A DNA stretch of 64,000 nucleotides from Rattus norvegicus (GCF_036323735.1 NC_086040.1:7718568-7782567), one strand, 5' to 3'; shown: positions 1 through 11,900, counted from the first letter of the stretch. The notes: generated from the letters alone by a model not told the origin. A program made the numbers and translations.

Positions 1-310
1 TCTACTTGACCTCAGCTTCTAAATGTCCTTATTTTTCATATGTGTGTAGTATTCCATTGTGTAAATGAGCCACAATATCTGTAGTCATTATTTGTTTGAG
101 AGTCATCTGGCTTATTTCTAATTTCTGTTCATTATGAAGTAATCCACTAGGAACATGATGGCGTACATGTCCTTGTGGTATGGCAGAAGTCTTTTCAGAT
201 ATAGGGCCAGGTGTAGTATAGCTGGGTCTTTAGGAAGAATATTCTCCATTTTCTTAGAATCCACTGGGTAGATATACAAAGTCATTATACTGATTTGCTC
301 TTCACCCATC
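1..310 (-). mobile_element. L1 ORF2 3'-end fragment, antisense
   Basis: The plus strand shows the antisense of the L1 ORF2 C-terminal region: a segment reading like 'attccattgtgtaaatgagc', followed by the rodent L1 pattern of a gap-rich 'tggtatggcagaag' stretch. The L1 itself therefore runs on the minus strand. It is an old, eroded fragment. A similar copy lies at about 60,480-60,800 and a shorter one at about 960-1,050. The short minus-strand frame at 118-312 is a degenerate L1 remnant, not a gene. Confidence 0.7.
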
Positions 311-539
311 AAATGCTATTTGTATCCTGATATTTATCTGCTTCCTCAAAGGAGGTTTCCCCCCAACTACCCCTCTATCATTGACTCAGGTAATCCCATA
401 TGAACCTTCTTCCCATTTTAACCGGTCAGTAAATGCTAGATCCTATTACTGAGAGCTAGAGGGGAAATTTGGTACTAGAGGTTTGACGCTGGGGTTATAT
501 AGAGAGGCAGAAGAGGGTAAGAGGGGAAGGGAGAGGGCT

Positions 540-960
540 TAAGGAAAGAGGAAGAAATACTGATGGAAGCAATCCATGTGGCCTGAAGAATGCACTTGTA
601 GCAAGGGATTTTATGGTTGGGGAATAAGTTATGATAATGTTAGCTCTACCCAATACACGTTTATAGCTTATAATTATAATAACCAGATTGGGTGTTTTCT
701 TTATGGCTTATTGGGTTTGGAAATTCCAACAAGCTTTCCTCAATGGTATTTCTGGATCAAAATCTCTATTAATAGAGATCTCACCTAGTAGGGACTCTAA
801 CCATTGCTCCATAGTCCAGTAGACACAGCTGTTTCTTCTTCAGTCATGTCTCTTGTATTTTCTATGGACATATGTGTCTTCGGTGACCCAGGCCCAGTGT
901 TTCTTTTTCTCGAGGTCTTCAATGATCTCACCCAGAGGAGTTTCAGGTTTCTTAACTCGT
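540..960. other. Unassigned spacer
   Basis: No convincing gene or recognised repeat. A/T-rich sequence near 600-780 looks like it could be an eroded LTR, but I cannot name a family. The 800-960 stretch precedes a small antisense L1-like piece at about 960-1,050. Open frames here are 91 codons or shorter, overlap on both strands, and have no family signature. Confidence 0.4.
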
Positions 961-1049
961 TCCATCTAGTTGACCGCAGCTTCAAAAATGTCCTTATTTT
1001 TCATAGCTGCATAGTATTCCACTTCAAATATTTCCTGGTAACAGTGAAC

Positions 1050-1500
1050 CATCATGAGCAGGCTAAAATTTCCCAATGAAAACATTAAACATTCAGTCTC
1101 TAAATCTAGATCTCCTCATCCAATGATGCTTGCTTTGACTGAATGGCCGTGGCATGAGCAGTTTGTTCTTACGGACATCAAAGACATTTCCTTCTCCAGT
1201 AATGGTTGCCATTCCTCTGTCAGAGATTTTTACCCTGGTTATTTTCGGTGACTGATGTGATTTAGAAATTGTGACACCATCTGCATGCTAGAATGCCTGA
1301 GATGCTTTAGGTTGACCCTGCTTCCATAGCCAATGAGGTCACATGTGCCATTGGGCATCCATGTCACACCCAAACAGCAAAATGTTATCTTTGACTCCAC
1401 ACATGACTGCAAGATTGTCTCTTGTCCTGCATGCACCCTGGCAACCATGTCACACCTGACTGTGAGATAGGAACTTTGAATCTACACCCTAAAGTAAGAT
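1050..1500. other. Unassigned spacer within L1 debris
   Basis: Low-information sequence between two antisense L1 pieces. Frames on both strands (up to 69 codons) have no recognisable motif. The stretch is absent from the paralogous right copy, so it arrived after the duplication or was deleted from the other copy. Confidence 0.4.
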
Positions 1501-2210
1501 GACCTCTTTGACTCTCTTAACCCTACCCGTCCGTGAGCATGGGAGGTCTTTCTATCTTCTGCTACCTTCCTCAGTTTCTTTCTTCAGAGACTTGGAGTTC
1601 ACACCAGACACGTTTCTGACGTGCTAGGTTAGAGTTATTTTATATTTTATATATTATATAGTATATCTCCATTGTGATTGGCACTGCTTCCATAATTTAT
1701 TCTCAGCCTCTCTGTCATTTGCATGACATATTATTTTCATTTAATTTTTGGTCCATCCACTTGGCTGAAGGTATTTTTCATTAGTAGGACATTACTGGTA
1801 AAACTTTGGAGTCACATATGTTCACTATTATATGATGTGTGAATGGCGATACACTGAGTTCTCCTTTTCCAATATCATCTCCTCGACCTCCTTTGGATGT
1901 CTTATTGCTCTGGCTGGGAATTTAAGGACTTTACTGAAAGGATGCTGTGAGATGAGCAGTCTGTTCTTGTTCTCCAATTTAAATGAATTGCCTTTCGCTT
2001 CCCCCCCCCCCTTACTTTGATATTAACTGTAGGCCTGCTATATTGCATTTTATGTAATATATTTTGTATTTATTTTAGCATTTTATTGCATTATGGATGC
2101 TCCTGACATCCCTGGGCCCCCGGAGACCATAAATAAGAAGGACGATGGACTCTGTCAAAGGATTTTTCAGCATCTAATGAGATAGTCTTGCATTTTTTTT
2201 CCTTGTTCCT
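1500..2210 (-). mobile_element. L1 ORF2 reverse-transcriptase fragment, antisense
   Basis: The plus strand carries antisense ORF2 RT landmarks: 'cgtgagcatgggaggtcttt' near 1,536, then 'cttggctgaaggtatttttc' near 1,760, and 'cttattgctctggctgggaa' near 1,900. These match the usual order in antisense rodent L1. The frame is broken. A poly-C run at about 2,001-2,010 interrupts it. Confidence 0.75.
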
Positions 2211-2224
2211 TCAATTCTACTCCT

Positions 2225-2500
2225 TCACACATTGTGTAATAGTGGATATTAATAATTCATATTAAATATATTAATAATTAACAAATTATTTTTGATATAA
2301 TAATGTAATATATCAATTACATTATATCACTACTTATTAAGTTAATATAGTAACATAATGTATTAATATTGATTATATTTACCATATTAATATATTAATT
2401 TAATGTATAAAAACAATATTTTATATTAATATAATATATTAATATTAGTTATATATTATAATGTTAGGATATAACAATTTAATGTTACTTTATTAAAATA
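2225..2500. repeat. AT-rich minisatellite
   Basis: Nearly pure A/T sequence made of imperfect repeats of a roughly 60-bp motif containing 'aatttaatatattaatat'-like words. The matching block in the right paralogue lies at about 61,020-61,340, where the roughly 63-bp period is easier to see. Confidence 0.7.
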
Positions 2501-2532
2501 TATATGATATATATATATATATACCCATATAT

Positions 2533-2591
<59 letters not shown>

Positions 2592-2606
2592 TATATATAT
2601 ATATAG
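2499..2606. repeat. (TA)n microsatellite with short CA interruptions
   Basis: Alternating TA for most of 108 bp, with short acacac interruptions near 2,533 and 2,581. It sits at the edge of the AT-rich minisatellite. The equivalent place in the right paralogue has only a short TA tract. Confidence 0.9.
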
Positions 2607-2639
2607 CATGATATGCAACTACCACAAAGTTAAATCCAA

Positions 2640-4440
2640 GGCGAGCTCCCATGTTAATGTGAAATGTTGAGGGTAGAATTTTTTTTTTCAGTTCAGTTTG
2701 TTAATATGGTGTATCACTTTTGATGGGTTTTCACAGATTGATCCACTCCTACATCCTCGGGAGCAAGCCTACTAGATGGTGCTGTATGGTGGATTCATAT
2801 GTCCTTGGATTTTGTTTTCGAGCATTTTACCTAGTATTTTTTCCACCAATGTTCGTAAGGAATTCGTCTGAAATATTTTCTTTGCTGAGTCGTTTTGTAA
2901 TTTCGGTGTCAGGGCGACTGTGGTGTCATGGATTAAGTTTGGCAATTTTCCTTCTGTTTCAGTGTTTTGGAGTATGTTGAGAATTCTTTAAAATGTGGTA
3001 GAAGTCTGTGCTCAATCAATATGGCTCTGGGGATTATTCAGTGTTGAAACTTTTAATTACTGTTTGTGTCTCTTTAGGGGTTGTAGAGCTATTTACATAG
3101 TTTATCTTACCTCAGTTTACCTGTGGTCAGTGGTATCCATCTACACAGTCATCCATTTCGTTCAAAGCTTCCAATTGTGTAGACAGCAGGTTTCTGAAGT
3201 GAGACATAAGGATTCTGTGACTTTCATCACTGTCCATTGATACGCCTCGCTGTTCATTTCTGATTTTGTTATTTGGAGGCTGTCTCTCCTCCTAGTACAT
3301 TATCTGTCTTAGGGTTTGTCTCTCTCATTGATTTTCCCAAGGAACCAGCTATTGTTTTTGTTGATCTTTGTATTCTCTTTGTTTCTGATGGATCACTTTC
3401 ACCCCGAGTCTGATCATGTCTTGCTGTCTCCTCCTTTAACATGTATTTGCTTCTTTTTATTCTAGAGCTTTCGATTGTGCTAGGAAGTTGTTCGTGTGCA
3501 GTCTCTCTGTTTTCTTTACGAAAGCGCTCTGTGCTGCATGTGCACATTCCTCTTAGCACTGCTTTCCTTACGTCCCTTAAGTTTGGAGACGCTGTGTCTT
3601 ATTTTCATTGAATTCTAAGGAACGCTTTTAAATTTTTTTCGTGTCTTCTCTGAACCAGTGGTTCTTAAGTAAAGAGCTGTTTAATTTCCATGAGTTTAAA
3701 GACTTTTTGTTATTGTTGATGTCCAGTTTTAATCCATGGCAATCAGCGAAGATCCAATGGTTAGCACAGTTTTTCTGTGTCTGCTGAGGTTTGTTTAGTG
3801 AGGGAGAACGTGGTCAGTTTAGGATAAGATTCCATGAGGTACTGAAAAGAAAGAGTGTACATTTGTGTTCGTGTTAAATATTCTGTAGATATCAATGAGG
3901 CCAATTTATTTAAAACAAGTGTTAGCTACATCATTTATTTATTTATTTAGTTTCTGTCTCAATTACCTTCCCTTGGTGAGAGTGGAACATTGAAATCCCC
4001 CATTATTAATTTGTGAGGTTCAGATATTTAAGCTTCAGCAATTTTTCTCTCACCAATGTTGCTGCTTTTGCATTTGTCATATAGACATCCAGAATTGAGA
4101 TTTCATTTTGGTGGATTTTTCCTCTGATGCATATGAAGTGTCCTTCCCCATCTCTTTTGATTATTTTTCCTAGAAACTCTGACTTGCTGGATGTTAGAAT
4201 GGCTACAGCATCTTGTTTCTTGTGTCCATTTGCTTGGAAAAACTTTTCCAACCCCTTAGTGTGGGGCTGTGTCTATCTTGGTTGCTGGATTGTGTTTCTT
4301 GAGTGCAACAGAAGGATGGATCCTGTCTTTAAATCCATTGTGTTAGCCTGTGTACTTTTACTGTTGAGTAAAGGCCATTAATGCTTAAAGGTATTAATGA
4401 GAAGTGAAATGTAGTTGATGCTATTTTGATGTTGCGGGAG
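2640..4440 (-). mobile_element. L1 ORF2 RT-to-endonuclease block, antisense
   Basis: Reading the plus strand left to right gives the ORF2 RT region first (from about 2,700) and then the endonuclease domain (4,006-4,300), as expected for an antisense L1. The minus-strand frame at 4,006-4,251 is clearly ORF2 endonuclease: it contains FQANGHKKQ, KRDGEGHFICIRGKI and ISILDVYM, all typical L1 EN words. Many stops and frameshifts occur, so it is dead. The right paralogue has the same block at about 61,370-63,200. Confidence 0.88.
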
Positions 4441-4639
4441 CAGGGTTTATTTGCTTGCATGATTTTTGGTTTTTGTTTTTTTTTTTTTTTTATTGGGATG
4501 TTTGAGTGTGTATGTGAGTATTAGATCTGTAATGTAGGGTGCATAGTTTTTTGTTTGCCTGTTTTTGTTTTTCTTTTTTTTTTGGGGGGGGAGCTGTGAG
4601 AGTATGCATGTGAATATGTGATCCCTTCTGTAGGTTATG

Positions 4640-5000
4640 CTGTGCCATTTTTAATTTCTAGTGGGAGGCATGGATTGTTCAATTTCTGAAAATTCATCAA
4701 TATAATCCTCTATATAATGAAACTGAAGGAAAAAATCACATGATAATCTCATTAGATGCTGAAAAAGATTGCAAAAATATCCCTAACCCCCCTTCATGTT
4801 AAAAACATGTGAGTGATCAGGGATATGAGTCCTATGCAGAAACATAATAGAAGCAATGGACAGCATCCCAGTACCCAACATCAACCTAAATGGAAAGAAA
4901 CATAAAGCAATTACATTAAAGTCAAGGACAATGTAAGGATGCCAACACTCCCTATTTAGTATTTGAAATTCTCTCCAGGGTAAAAGCATGGTTCAAATTT
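4640..5000 (+). mobile_element. L1 ORF2 RT fragment, sense
   Basis: Sense-strand L1 RT sequence with landmarks such as 'ctcattagatgctgaaaaag' and 'caacatcaacctaaatggaa'. It is immediately downstream of the antisense block and in the opposite orientation. The arrangement could reflect L1 5' inversion (twin priming) or two separate insertions. The same inverted pair occurs at 63,420-63,720, so the rearrangement predates the duplication. Confidence 0.82.
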
Positions 5001-5860
5001 GGTTCTGACATGGCGTATGGCCAAGGCCTGTGAAGGAGGAATGGCACAGAGCTTTAGAATTCCTGGGGTATGGACCACTCTTCAGCACAGTCTCGTTGGA
5101 CCTTGGTGAGTCATGAACCCAAGGAGGACTTCATGCAGACTATTGCTCGGTTATTACACTCATATCTCTCTTAATCTAAGAAGTGCATGAAAATCCTCAT
5201 GGAGCTTCCCAGAACTCAGAGGGCAGCACCATTGACATTTGCAATAATAGTGGTCGAGGTCTTTTAGGAATTGCCTCTGGGGCAGATCAATGCTTCCACC
5301 ATTGCCTGAGGAAATGTAGAATGATCAGCAATGACCGCAAACCTTAAAGAGCATTTGGAAAAATAAAATTGTTCATGAAGATGGCTAAGATGTTTTCCCT
5401 ACTGACTCTGATGTAAAAAATAAGGTAGGGAACAATTTGAAGTTCGGAAAGGCTGGGACTTTTTAAGGTCAGGTATCGAGAACAATGGTGGCAGAGGATA
5501 ATGGTGTGACTGTCACAAAGGCTGGAGTGTTGATGACTGATTTCTGACCCAGTTTTACCCTCAGCTTCCTTATAGGATTTAATAAGGATTGCCAATCACA
5601 GATGTGCATTCTGATCATTAAAAGGAGATATGACATTTTTATACAGATCTTTAGATTTCTGTTTTTAAAAGATTCTTATTAGAATCCTTTTAAGAATAAA
5701 TAATACAATACTTAACCATTTCTCTGTAAATTCAAATTGCTTACTTATGAAGTTATGTTGACCTTGGGAGTAATTTGTTTTCTTTAGGTGTACTATGTAA
5801 TATTTGTTCTAATACAGTATTGGGTATCACTAAGCAAGAGAAGGAAACTACAACATGATC
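5000..5860. other. Unassigned, partly paralogous stretch
   Basis: No L1 similarity seen. The first 340 bp recur at 63,740-64,000. A second part (about 5,460-5,860) shows weak colinear similarity to about 20,390-20,810, for example the 'gagaacaatggtggcag' / 'agaacaatggcagcccc' words and the later 'ctctgtaaattcaaattgct' / 'ctttgtaactgcaaattgca'. It may be an old unclassified repeat. No frame with a recognisable product. Confidence 0.4.
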
Positions 5861-6475
5861 ACATTTATGTAATACAATATTCAATAAATTAAGGGTCTAT
5901 AGAGAAAATACTGCCCGTTGGAAAACAGAGAAAACCTAGAAAATTGAACTGTATGTCACAGGAATGATCCTGGGAATAAAAATATTATCTAGAAGAATCT
6001 CCTTACCCCATCTTCCTAAATCTTTTCTACCCATGCCGTGCCCCTGACTAACTTTCTTCATTCAGAGCATGTAACCACTAATGAAGCAAAGAGAAGTCTC
6101 TAGATTTAGAAAGATGGAGTACATAAATGTTTCCACTGTGTCACAAGAGAGTCTCCTGGAAAACGCACTCTCGAAACTGGTCAATGTAAGGAAAGGTGTT
6201 CAGCAGGTAGGCCATGGCATTTCTCATAGACTTCATCATTAGGCCCTCCCTGAAATATCTCTTGTAACCTAGAGAGCGCTAGCTCCTTTTGTGAGGTCAT
6301 AAGTGTTGTCCTGACAGCACCTGCCTCTCACATATTCCATCAGTACCACTAGAGCTTACTAATTGGCCTTTAATTCTGAATAAACAGCCATTTTTGAAGG
6401 GAGAACAAAGAGGATGAAGAGATCAGAGATGGGCGAAGGAAGCTGTCCTTCTGTTTTGGTAAGAAAAAAGGAAGA

Positions 6476-6592
6476 GGGTTGGGGATTTAGCTCAGTGGTA
6501 GAGCGATTGCCTAGCAAGCAGAAGGCCCTTGGTTCGGTCCCCATCTCCAAAAAAAAAAGAAAAAAGGAAAAAAGAAAAGAAAAAAGAAGAAA
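6476..6592 (+). mobile_element. ID SINE (rat BC1-like)
   Basis: A classic ID element. The tRNA-Ala-derived A box reads TAGCTCAGTGG and the B box GGTTCGGTCCCC, followed by an A-rich tail with G interruptions. Purine-rich words (aagaaaaaaggaag / aaaaaagaag) flank it and may be target-site duplications. It is absent from the equivalent place in tandem copies 2 and 3, so it inserted after the unit was multiplied. ID of this type is especially abundant in rat. Confidence 0.95.
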
Positions 6593-7099
6593 TACCTGGT
6601 AAATTTGAGAGCTCAGTGAGTCTGCGGTAGGTGTTTAGTGGGTTCCCTGAAGAGACAGCCTTGATCTGAGCCTTCCACATATTGGAATGAGGAGATGGGG
6701 GCCTCTCAGAAGCATCTGGACTTACGTGTTCTTATGGTTCCTGGAAGTCAGGAGTTTATATCTTTCATTTCTTTATTCCAAAAGCCAAGGGTTGGGAAGG
6801 GCACAGTTGTTTTCCTGAGAGCGCATACCCTTTATTCTTTTTGACAAGAAGAAAAAGTACTTAAAGAAGATGGGAAGGACAAGTATTGTATACCTAGCTC
6901 TGTAAACTCCTCCATACTTTGGATTCCTATAATGCAGTTTGTGTCTGACCCTGATATGTGGAGAGAGAATTGCTTCTATTTGAGACATCATCATCTCAGT
7001 CTTTCAACTATTATTTCTATGACTACCATTCCCTGACAGTTACTCATTAGATTTCTGAGTCAATAGCTGTGATTAGCTGGTAGTTTTCATTTCTTTTAT

Positions 7100-7634
7100 T
7101 TCTTATATTTTTATTTTTTACAAATTTTTTGTCTTTTTTAAAATGTGTATTTCTTTATTTAAATTTAAAGTATTGTTTCCTTTAAGAATTTCCTCCCATA
7201 AGATCCCTAACAGGTCCCTCTTCATTTCTTCTATAAACCCTCCCATTACTGTCCTTTCACATTCCCTTTAAATGCAAGTCAAACCAAGGGAGGACCAAGG
7301 GCTTTTCCTTCCTTTGGTGCCCATCAAGGTCATCCTCTACTACATATACAGTTGGAGCCATAGGTCTTTCCATTTTGCATCTTTGAATATTGGTCTCGTA
7401 CAAGAAAGGTCTGGTTCATTGTCATTGTTGTTCTTATTGGATGAAAGCCTTTTCAGCTCTTGTTATCCTTTCTCAGAATCTACCAATAAGAAGTCCATTT
7501 CCAGTTTACTGGTTTGCCATTGACATTCACTTTTGTATTTGACATGCTCTAGCTGGGTCTCTCAGGAAATATCTATATCTGTTTCCTGGCAGAATGCACT
7601 TCTTAGCTTCATCATTGTTATCCAATTTTGGTGG

Positions 7635-7702
<68 letters not shown>

Positions 7703-7760
7703 TTTTGGTGCTTCCTTAACCTATTAGGTTAGGTGGAATGTTTACATGGATACTGTGCAA
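7100..7760 (-). mobile_element. L1 3' UTR, antisense
   Basis: The typical antisense rodent L1 3' UTR: a 'tgtatttctttatttaaatt' start, then 'aggaccaagggcttttcctt' near 7,291, 'agttggagccataggtcttt' near 7,350 and 'tagctgggtctctcaggaaa' near 7,550. It belongs to the tandem unit, because copy 2 has the same piece at 9,300-9,930. Confidence 0.85.
7639..7702. repeat. (AT)n plus (AC)5 microsatellite
   Basis: About 54 bp of pure AT followed by a short AC run, placed directly after 'ttttggtggttga' of the antisense L1 3' UTR. The same L1 position seeds TA tracts at 9,830 and 18,795. Confidence 0.95.
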
Positions 7761-9299
7761 CTAGGTCAAGAATGTAGAATTTATAAATGAGAATATCAAA
7801 TAGACACCCTCCTGTACTTATGAAGGTATAGAAGTTGAGGTTACACTGTTCCTCAAGCCTGTCTTCGTCATGCCCATCCTCCTGTTTCTTATATTAGGCC
7901 TTAAGGAAGAATCATGGTAATGCATCTAAAACCTTCAAGTCTGGCCATGGGAACACAGGAAATAGATAGTGTAGTACAGATATCAAATGTGAATAGAAAA
8001 ATGAATTGTATACTCCATGTGGTCCTTTGCTTTATTGATGTCTGGTAATCTTTGGATAACATAAGGATTTGGGAGGTTATATTTGAAGTAGGTACACAAT
8101 ATTTACACTGTTATACTCAGTCTATTGATTGGCCCACTTTGTTCCAAAATCATTGCAGAAAATGGAATTGGAAAACAGAATTTTTTGAGTACATATTCAG
8201 GAATATTTATAAAGTCCCCTATCAAGGAATGTACAATAGCAAAGTGAAAAACAATATTCATTCAACGAAAGGTCTTTAGGTAAAGTACTGGCCTTTATAA
8301 ATTTAAGAAAACCCAGAAAATTGAACTGTATATCATAGGAATGGACCTGGGGATAAAAATATTTTCCGGAAGAATCTCCTCCACTCTAAGTTCCTAGAAA
8401 ATTTCTATCCATGCCAGGAACCTGACTAATTTTCTCCATTCAGAAGTCTCTAGCTTTAGAGAGATGGAGAATGGAAAGGTTTCCACTGTGTCACAGGAGA
8501 CATACCTCAAATTGTACCCTCAAAACTGGTTAATGTAAGGAAAGCTGTTTAGAGGTAGGTCATGGCAGACATCATCATTAGGCCCTCCCTGAAAAATCCC
8601 TTGTATCCTGGAGAGCCCTAACTTCTTCTGTGATGCCACAAGTGTTGTTCTTTCTGCAAATGCCTATCAGACATTCCTTCACTACCTCTAGGGATTGGTA
8701 ATTGGCCTCAAATTCAGGGGAAACAGTCTTTGGGAGGCAGAACAAAGACAATGAAGTGATCAGAGATGGGGAGAACAAAGCTGGGCTTCTGTCTTGGTAT
8801 AAAAGAAGGAAGAAATACATCATCCCTGAGAAATCTCACTGTGGCCTTGAGAGGGGTGGAATAGGTAAGTTGAAGAGATAGAATTGATCTGATCCTTCCG
8901 CAGATGAGATCAGGACCTGGGAGCTTCTCAGAGGCATCTGGACTTCCCTGGTTCTAATGGTTCCTGGAAGTCAGAGAGTTTATATAATTAATATCTTCAT
9001 CCCAAAAGCCAGGTGTTTGGAAGGACACTGTTATTTTCCTTAGAGCTCATGGATTTTTTTCTTTTTGCCCAGAAGAAAATGGTCCTAAGGAAGAAGTGAA
9101 AAACTCAGAGTAAACTCCTCAATTATTTGGATATTTATAGAGCAGTATGTGTCTGATACTGGTATTTGATAGAGAGAAGTTCTCCAAATTTGGACTTCAT
9201 CATCTCAATCTTTTTATTCTGTCTATAATTCCCTGACAGGGACCCTTTGGATTACTGAGTTAATAGGTCTGATTAGCTGCTAATTTTCTTCTGTTTTAT

Positions 9300-9828
9300 T
9301 TCTTTCCTTTTTTAAATCAAATTTTATAGCTTTTTTAATTGGATATTTCTATATTTACATTTCACATGTTATTTCCTTTCCCAGTTTCTTGTCCATAAGA
9401 TTCCTAACTGGTCTTCTTACCCTTCTTCTATAACCCCTTTACTGTGCCTTGACATTCCCTTGAACTAGCAATAAAAACTAGGGAGAACCAAGGGCTTATC
9501 CTATCACTGATGCCCAACATCATCAAACTCTGCCACATATGCAGTTGGAGCCATAGTTCTATCCATACAGAGTCTTTGAATATTGGTTTATTACCAGAAA
9601 GCTCTGGTTAGTTGACCTTGCTGTTTTTATGGGGTTGAAAGCCCATTCAGCTCTTGTAGTCCTTTCCAACATCTACAAACAAGGGTTCTCTTTTCAGTTC
9701 TCTGGTTTGCCACTAGCAATCACTTCTGTATTTGACATGCTCTAGCTGTGTCTCTAATGAAAGATCTACAACCGTTTATTGGCAGAATGCACATCTTAGC
9801 TTCATCAATCTTATCTAATTTTGGTGCT

Positions 9829-9873
<45 letters not shown>

Positions 9874-9930
9874 TTTTGGTGGCTACTACAACTATGAATT
9901 TTGGTGGAATATTTACACGGATTCTGTGCC
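9300..9930 (-). mobile_element. L1 3' UTR, antisense (tandem copy 2)
   Basis: Counterpart of 7,100-7,760, with the same markers, including 'agaaccaagggcttatcct'-like and 'gcagttggagccatagttct' words. It was present in the ancestral unit before tandem duplication. Confidence 0.82.
9830..9870. repeat. (AT)n microsatellite
   Basis: About 40 bp of uninterrupted AT at the same L1 3' UTR position as the tract at 7,639. Confidence 0.95.
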
Positions 9931-10419
9931 ACTAGGTCAATAATATAGGATCCACATTTGACAATGCCAAAGAGATTCCCTTGTGTCCTTATGAACCTGT
10001 TGAAGTTGAGGTTTCACTGGATCTCAAGCCATACCCCTCATTGCACATCCCCATGACACTGATGTTTGGACTGAAGAAAGAATCGTGGTAAAATATCCGA
10101 AACCCTCATGTCTTGCCCTGGGAACATAGGAAGGTAGATATTAGAGAACTGTTATCTAATCGAACTACAGAACTGCATTCTGTAGTCCATGTTGTCCTTT
10201 GTTTAACTGATGTCTGGTAATTTTTGGATAAAATAAGGATATGGGAGTTGATCATCTGAAGTATGTAAACAATATTTCCACTGTTATATTCACTCTATAG
10301 CTGGGCCTAGTTTGTTGCTGATTTATTGAAAAGAAATGGAAATAGGAAAATGAAATTATGAGTACACATGTAGGAACATATATAATGCCCCCTGTCAATG
10401 AATGTACAATCCGAAAATG

Positions 10420-11440
10420 TAACACAATATTCACTCAATTAAAGGTCTGTAGGGAAAATACTGGCACATGGGAGACTGAGAAAACCTAGGCATTTGAACG
10501 GTATTTCACAGGATTGGACCTGGGAATAAAATTAATCGCCAGAAGAATCTCTTTCTCTCCATGTTCCTAGATCTTTTCTACCAATGACAAGCCCCTGACT
10601 AACTTTGTCCATTAATGGCATGTAAAAACTAATGAAGCAGAGAGAAGTCTCTAGCTTTAGAGAGATGTAGCATGTAAAGGTTTCCACTGTGTCACAAGAG
10701 ACTATCCTGGAAAGGGCACCTCCAAAACTGGTCAATGTAAGGAAATCTGTTCAGCAGGTAGGCCATGGCGTTTCTTAGTGACATCATCATTAGGCCCTGC
10801 CTGAAATGTCTCTTGTATCCTGGAAGTCCCTATCCTCTTCTGTGATGTCACAAGTGTTGTCATGACAGCAACTGCCTCTCAGATATTCCTTCAGTACCTC
10901 TAGGGTTTAATAATAGGCCTCTAATTCAGAGTAAACAGCTATTTGGGAGGGAGAACAAAGAGGATGAAGAGATCAGAGATGGGGAGAGGGAAGCTGCCCT
11001 TCTGTCTTGGTATAAAGGAAGAAGAAATATGTGATCGATTAGAAATCTCACTGAGATCTGGGTAGGGGTAGAGTGGGTTCGTCAAGGAGAGAGCCTTGAT
11101 CTGAGCCTTCCACTTATGGGAATCAGGACCTGGGAACCTCTCAGAAGCATCTGGACTTCCCTGTTCTTATGGTTCTTGGAAGTCAGAGAGTTTATATCAT
11201 TACTTTCTTTCTCCCAAAAGGCAAGTCTTGGGAAGGGCACCACTGTTTTCCTGAGAGCTCATGGCTTTTATTCTTTTTGCCCAGAAGAAAAATGTCCCGA
11301 GGATAAAGGGAAAGACAAGTATTGTGTCCTCAGCTAAGAGTAAACTCCTCCATGCCTTGGATTCCTAGAGTGCAGGTTGTTTCTGACACTGACATCTGGG
11401 AAAGGGAACTCCTTCTAATTAAGACTTCTTCGTCTCAGTT
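10420..11440. repeat. Tandem unit, copy 3 (partial, about 1.0 kb)
   Basis: Third copy with matching landmarks: 'gagaaaacctaggcatttga' near 10,477, 'agagaagtctctagctttag' near 10,640, 'gcctgaaatgtctcttgtat' near 10,799 and 'ggttcttggaagtcagagag' near 11,171. It ends near 11,440, before the part holding the L1 3' UTR. The plus frame 11,116-11,337 (73 codons) is not preserved in the other copies. Confidence 0.72.
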
Positions 11441-11900
11441 TTTCCACTCTCATTTCTCTTATTTCACACACACACAAATCCTACAAAAAATGACTTCCTC
11501 TGTGCTGTGTGTGGCATACTGGATTTATCCAAGTTGTGAAATATATACTCCACAAGTAAGTTAAACCCAATTTCAATAAAAGAATTCTGAATTCCTCTTA
11601 TATCTTGAGAAAGCATTTTGTGGATGAGTGATGCTTACATTTTAAACTTTAAGAGCTATGACTTGGAAACAGTAACAACTGACTCCCACTTTTCAAAGAG
11701 CATTTCTCAGATGTCTAGTGACTCAACTTTGATTTCATGTACCTGTAATTGCTCAGTTCTCATAATTATAGGATTGAACCAGGTCATTACTAAACATAAC
11801 TGTGTAGGGATAGTAAGAGCTTTGACAATTCTAAAGTTGGCAAGAAACCATACTGGCAACAGCTTAATGCAAAATGGAGAACGCTGTGATTAGGTAAAGT
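11440..11900. other. Unassigned spacer
   Basis: No recognisable repeat or gene. It contains a short CA run near 11,466 and a plus frame of 91 codons at 11,618-11,893 with no family signature. Confidence 0.35.

Larger units (their letters stand above)
300..5340. repeat. Left copy of a paralogous segment (pair with 60,800-64,000)
   Basis: The order of landmarks here is repeated at the right end of the window in the same orientation: a 'cctgatatttatctgcttcc' stretch, an AT-rich minisatellite, an antisense L1 RT-endonuclease block, a sense L1 RT block, and then a unique stretch beginning 'atggccaaggcctgtgaagg'. This left copy carries about 1.7 kb of extra material (540-2,230), mainly L1-related, that the right copy lacks. 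The duplication is old, with frequent substitutions and small indels. Confidence 0.75.
5860..8240. repeat. Tandem unit, copy 1 (about 2.4 kb)
   Basis: First of about two and a half direct copies. Shared landmarks are 'gaaaacctagaaaattgaac' (near 5,930), 'gagaagtctctag' (near 6,090), 'aggccctccctgaaatatct' (near 6,241), 'ggttcctggaagtcaggag' (near 6,737), and then an antisense L1 3' UTR with a TA tract. This copy alone carries an ID SINE at about 6,476. No conserved reading frame is shared by all copies, so I cannot call a gene. Confidence 0.75.
8240..10420. repeat. Tandem unit, copy 2 (about 2.2 kb)
   Basis: Second direct copy, with the same landmarks as copy 1: 'cccagaaaattgaactgtat' near 8,311, 'gagatggagaatggaaaggt' near 8,461, 'ggccctccctgaaaaatccc' near 8,580, and an antisense L1 3' UTR at about 9,300-9,930. 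It lacks the ID insertion. There is no frame common to the copies. Confidence 0.75.

Noticed and set aside
6481..6552. tRNA gene
   Set aside because: The A and B boxes are those of an ID SINE; there is no cloverleaf-forming 3' half, and an A-rich tail follows.
6414..6680. Short frames on both strands
   Set aside because: They run through the ID SINE and its A-rich tail.
11116..11337. 73-codon frame as a gene of the tandem unit
   Set aside because: The frame is not kept open in the other copies.
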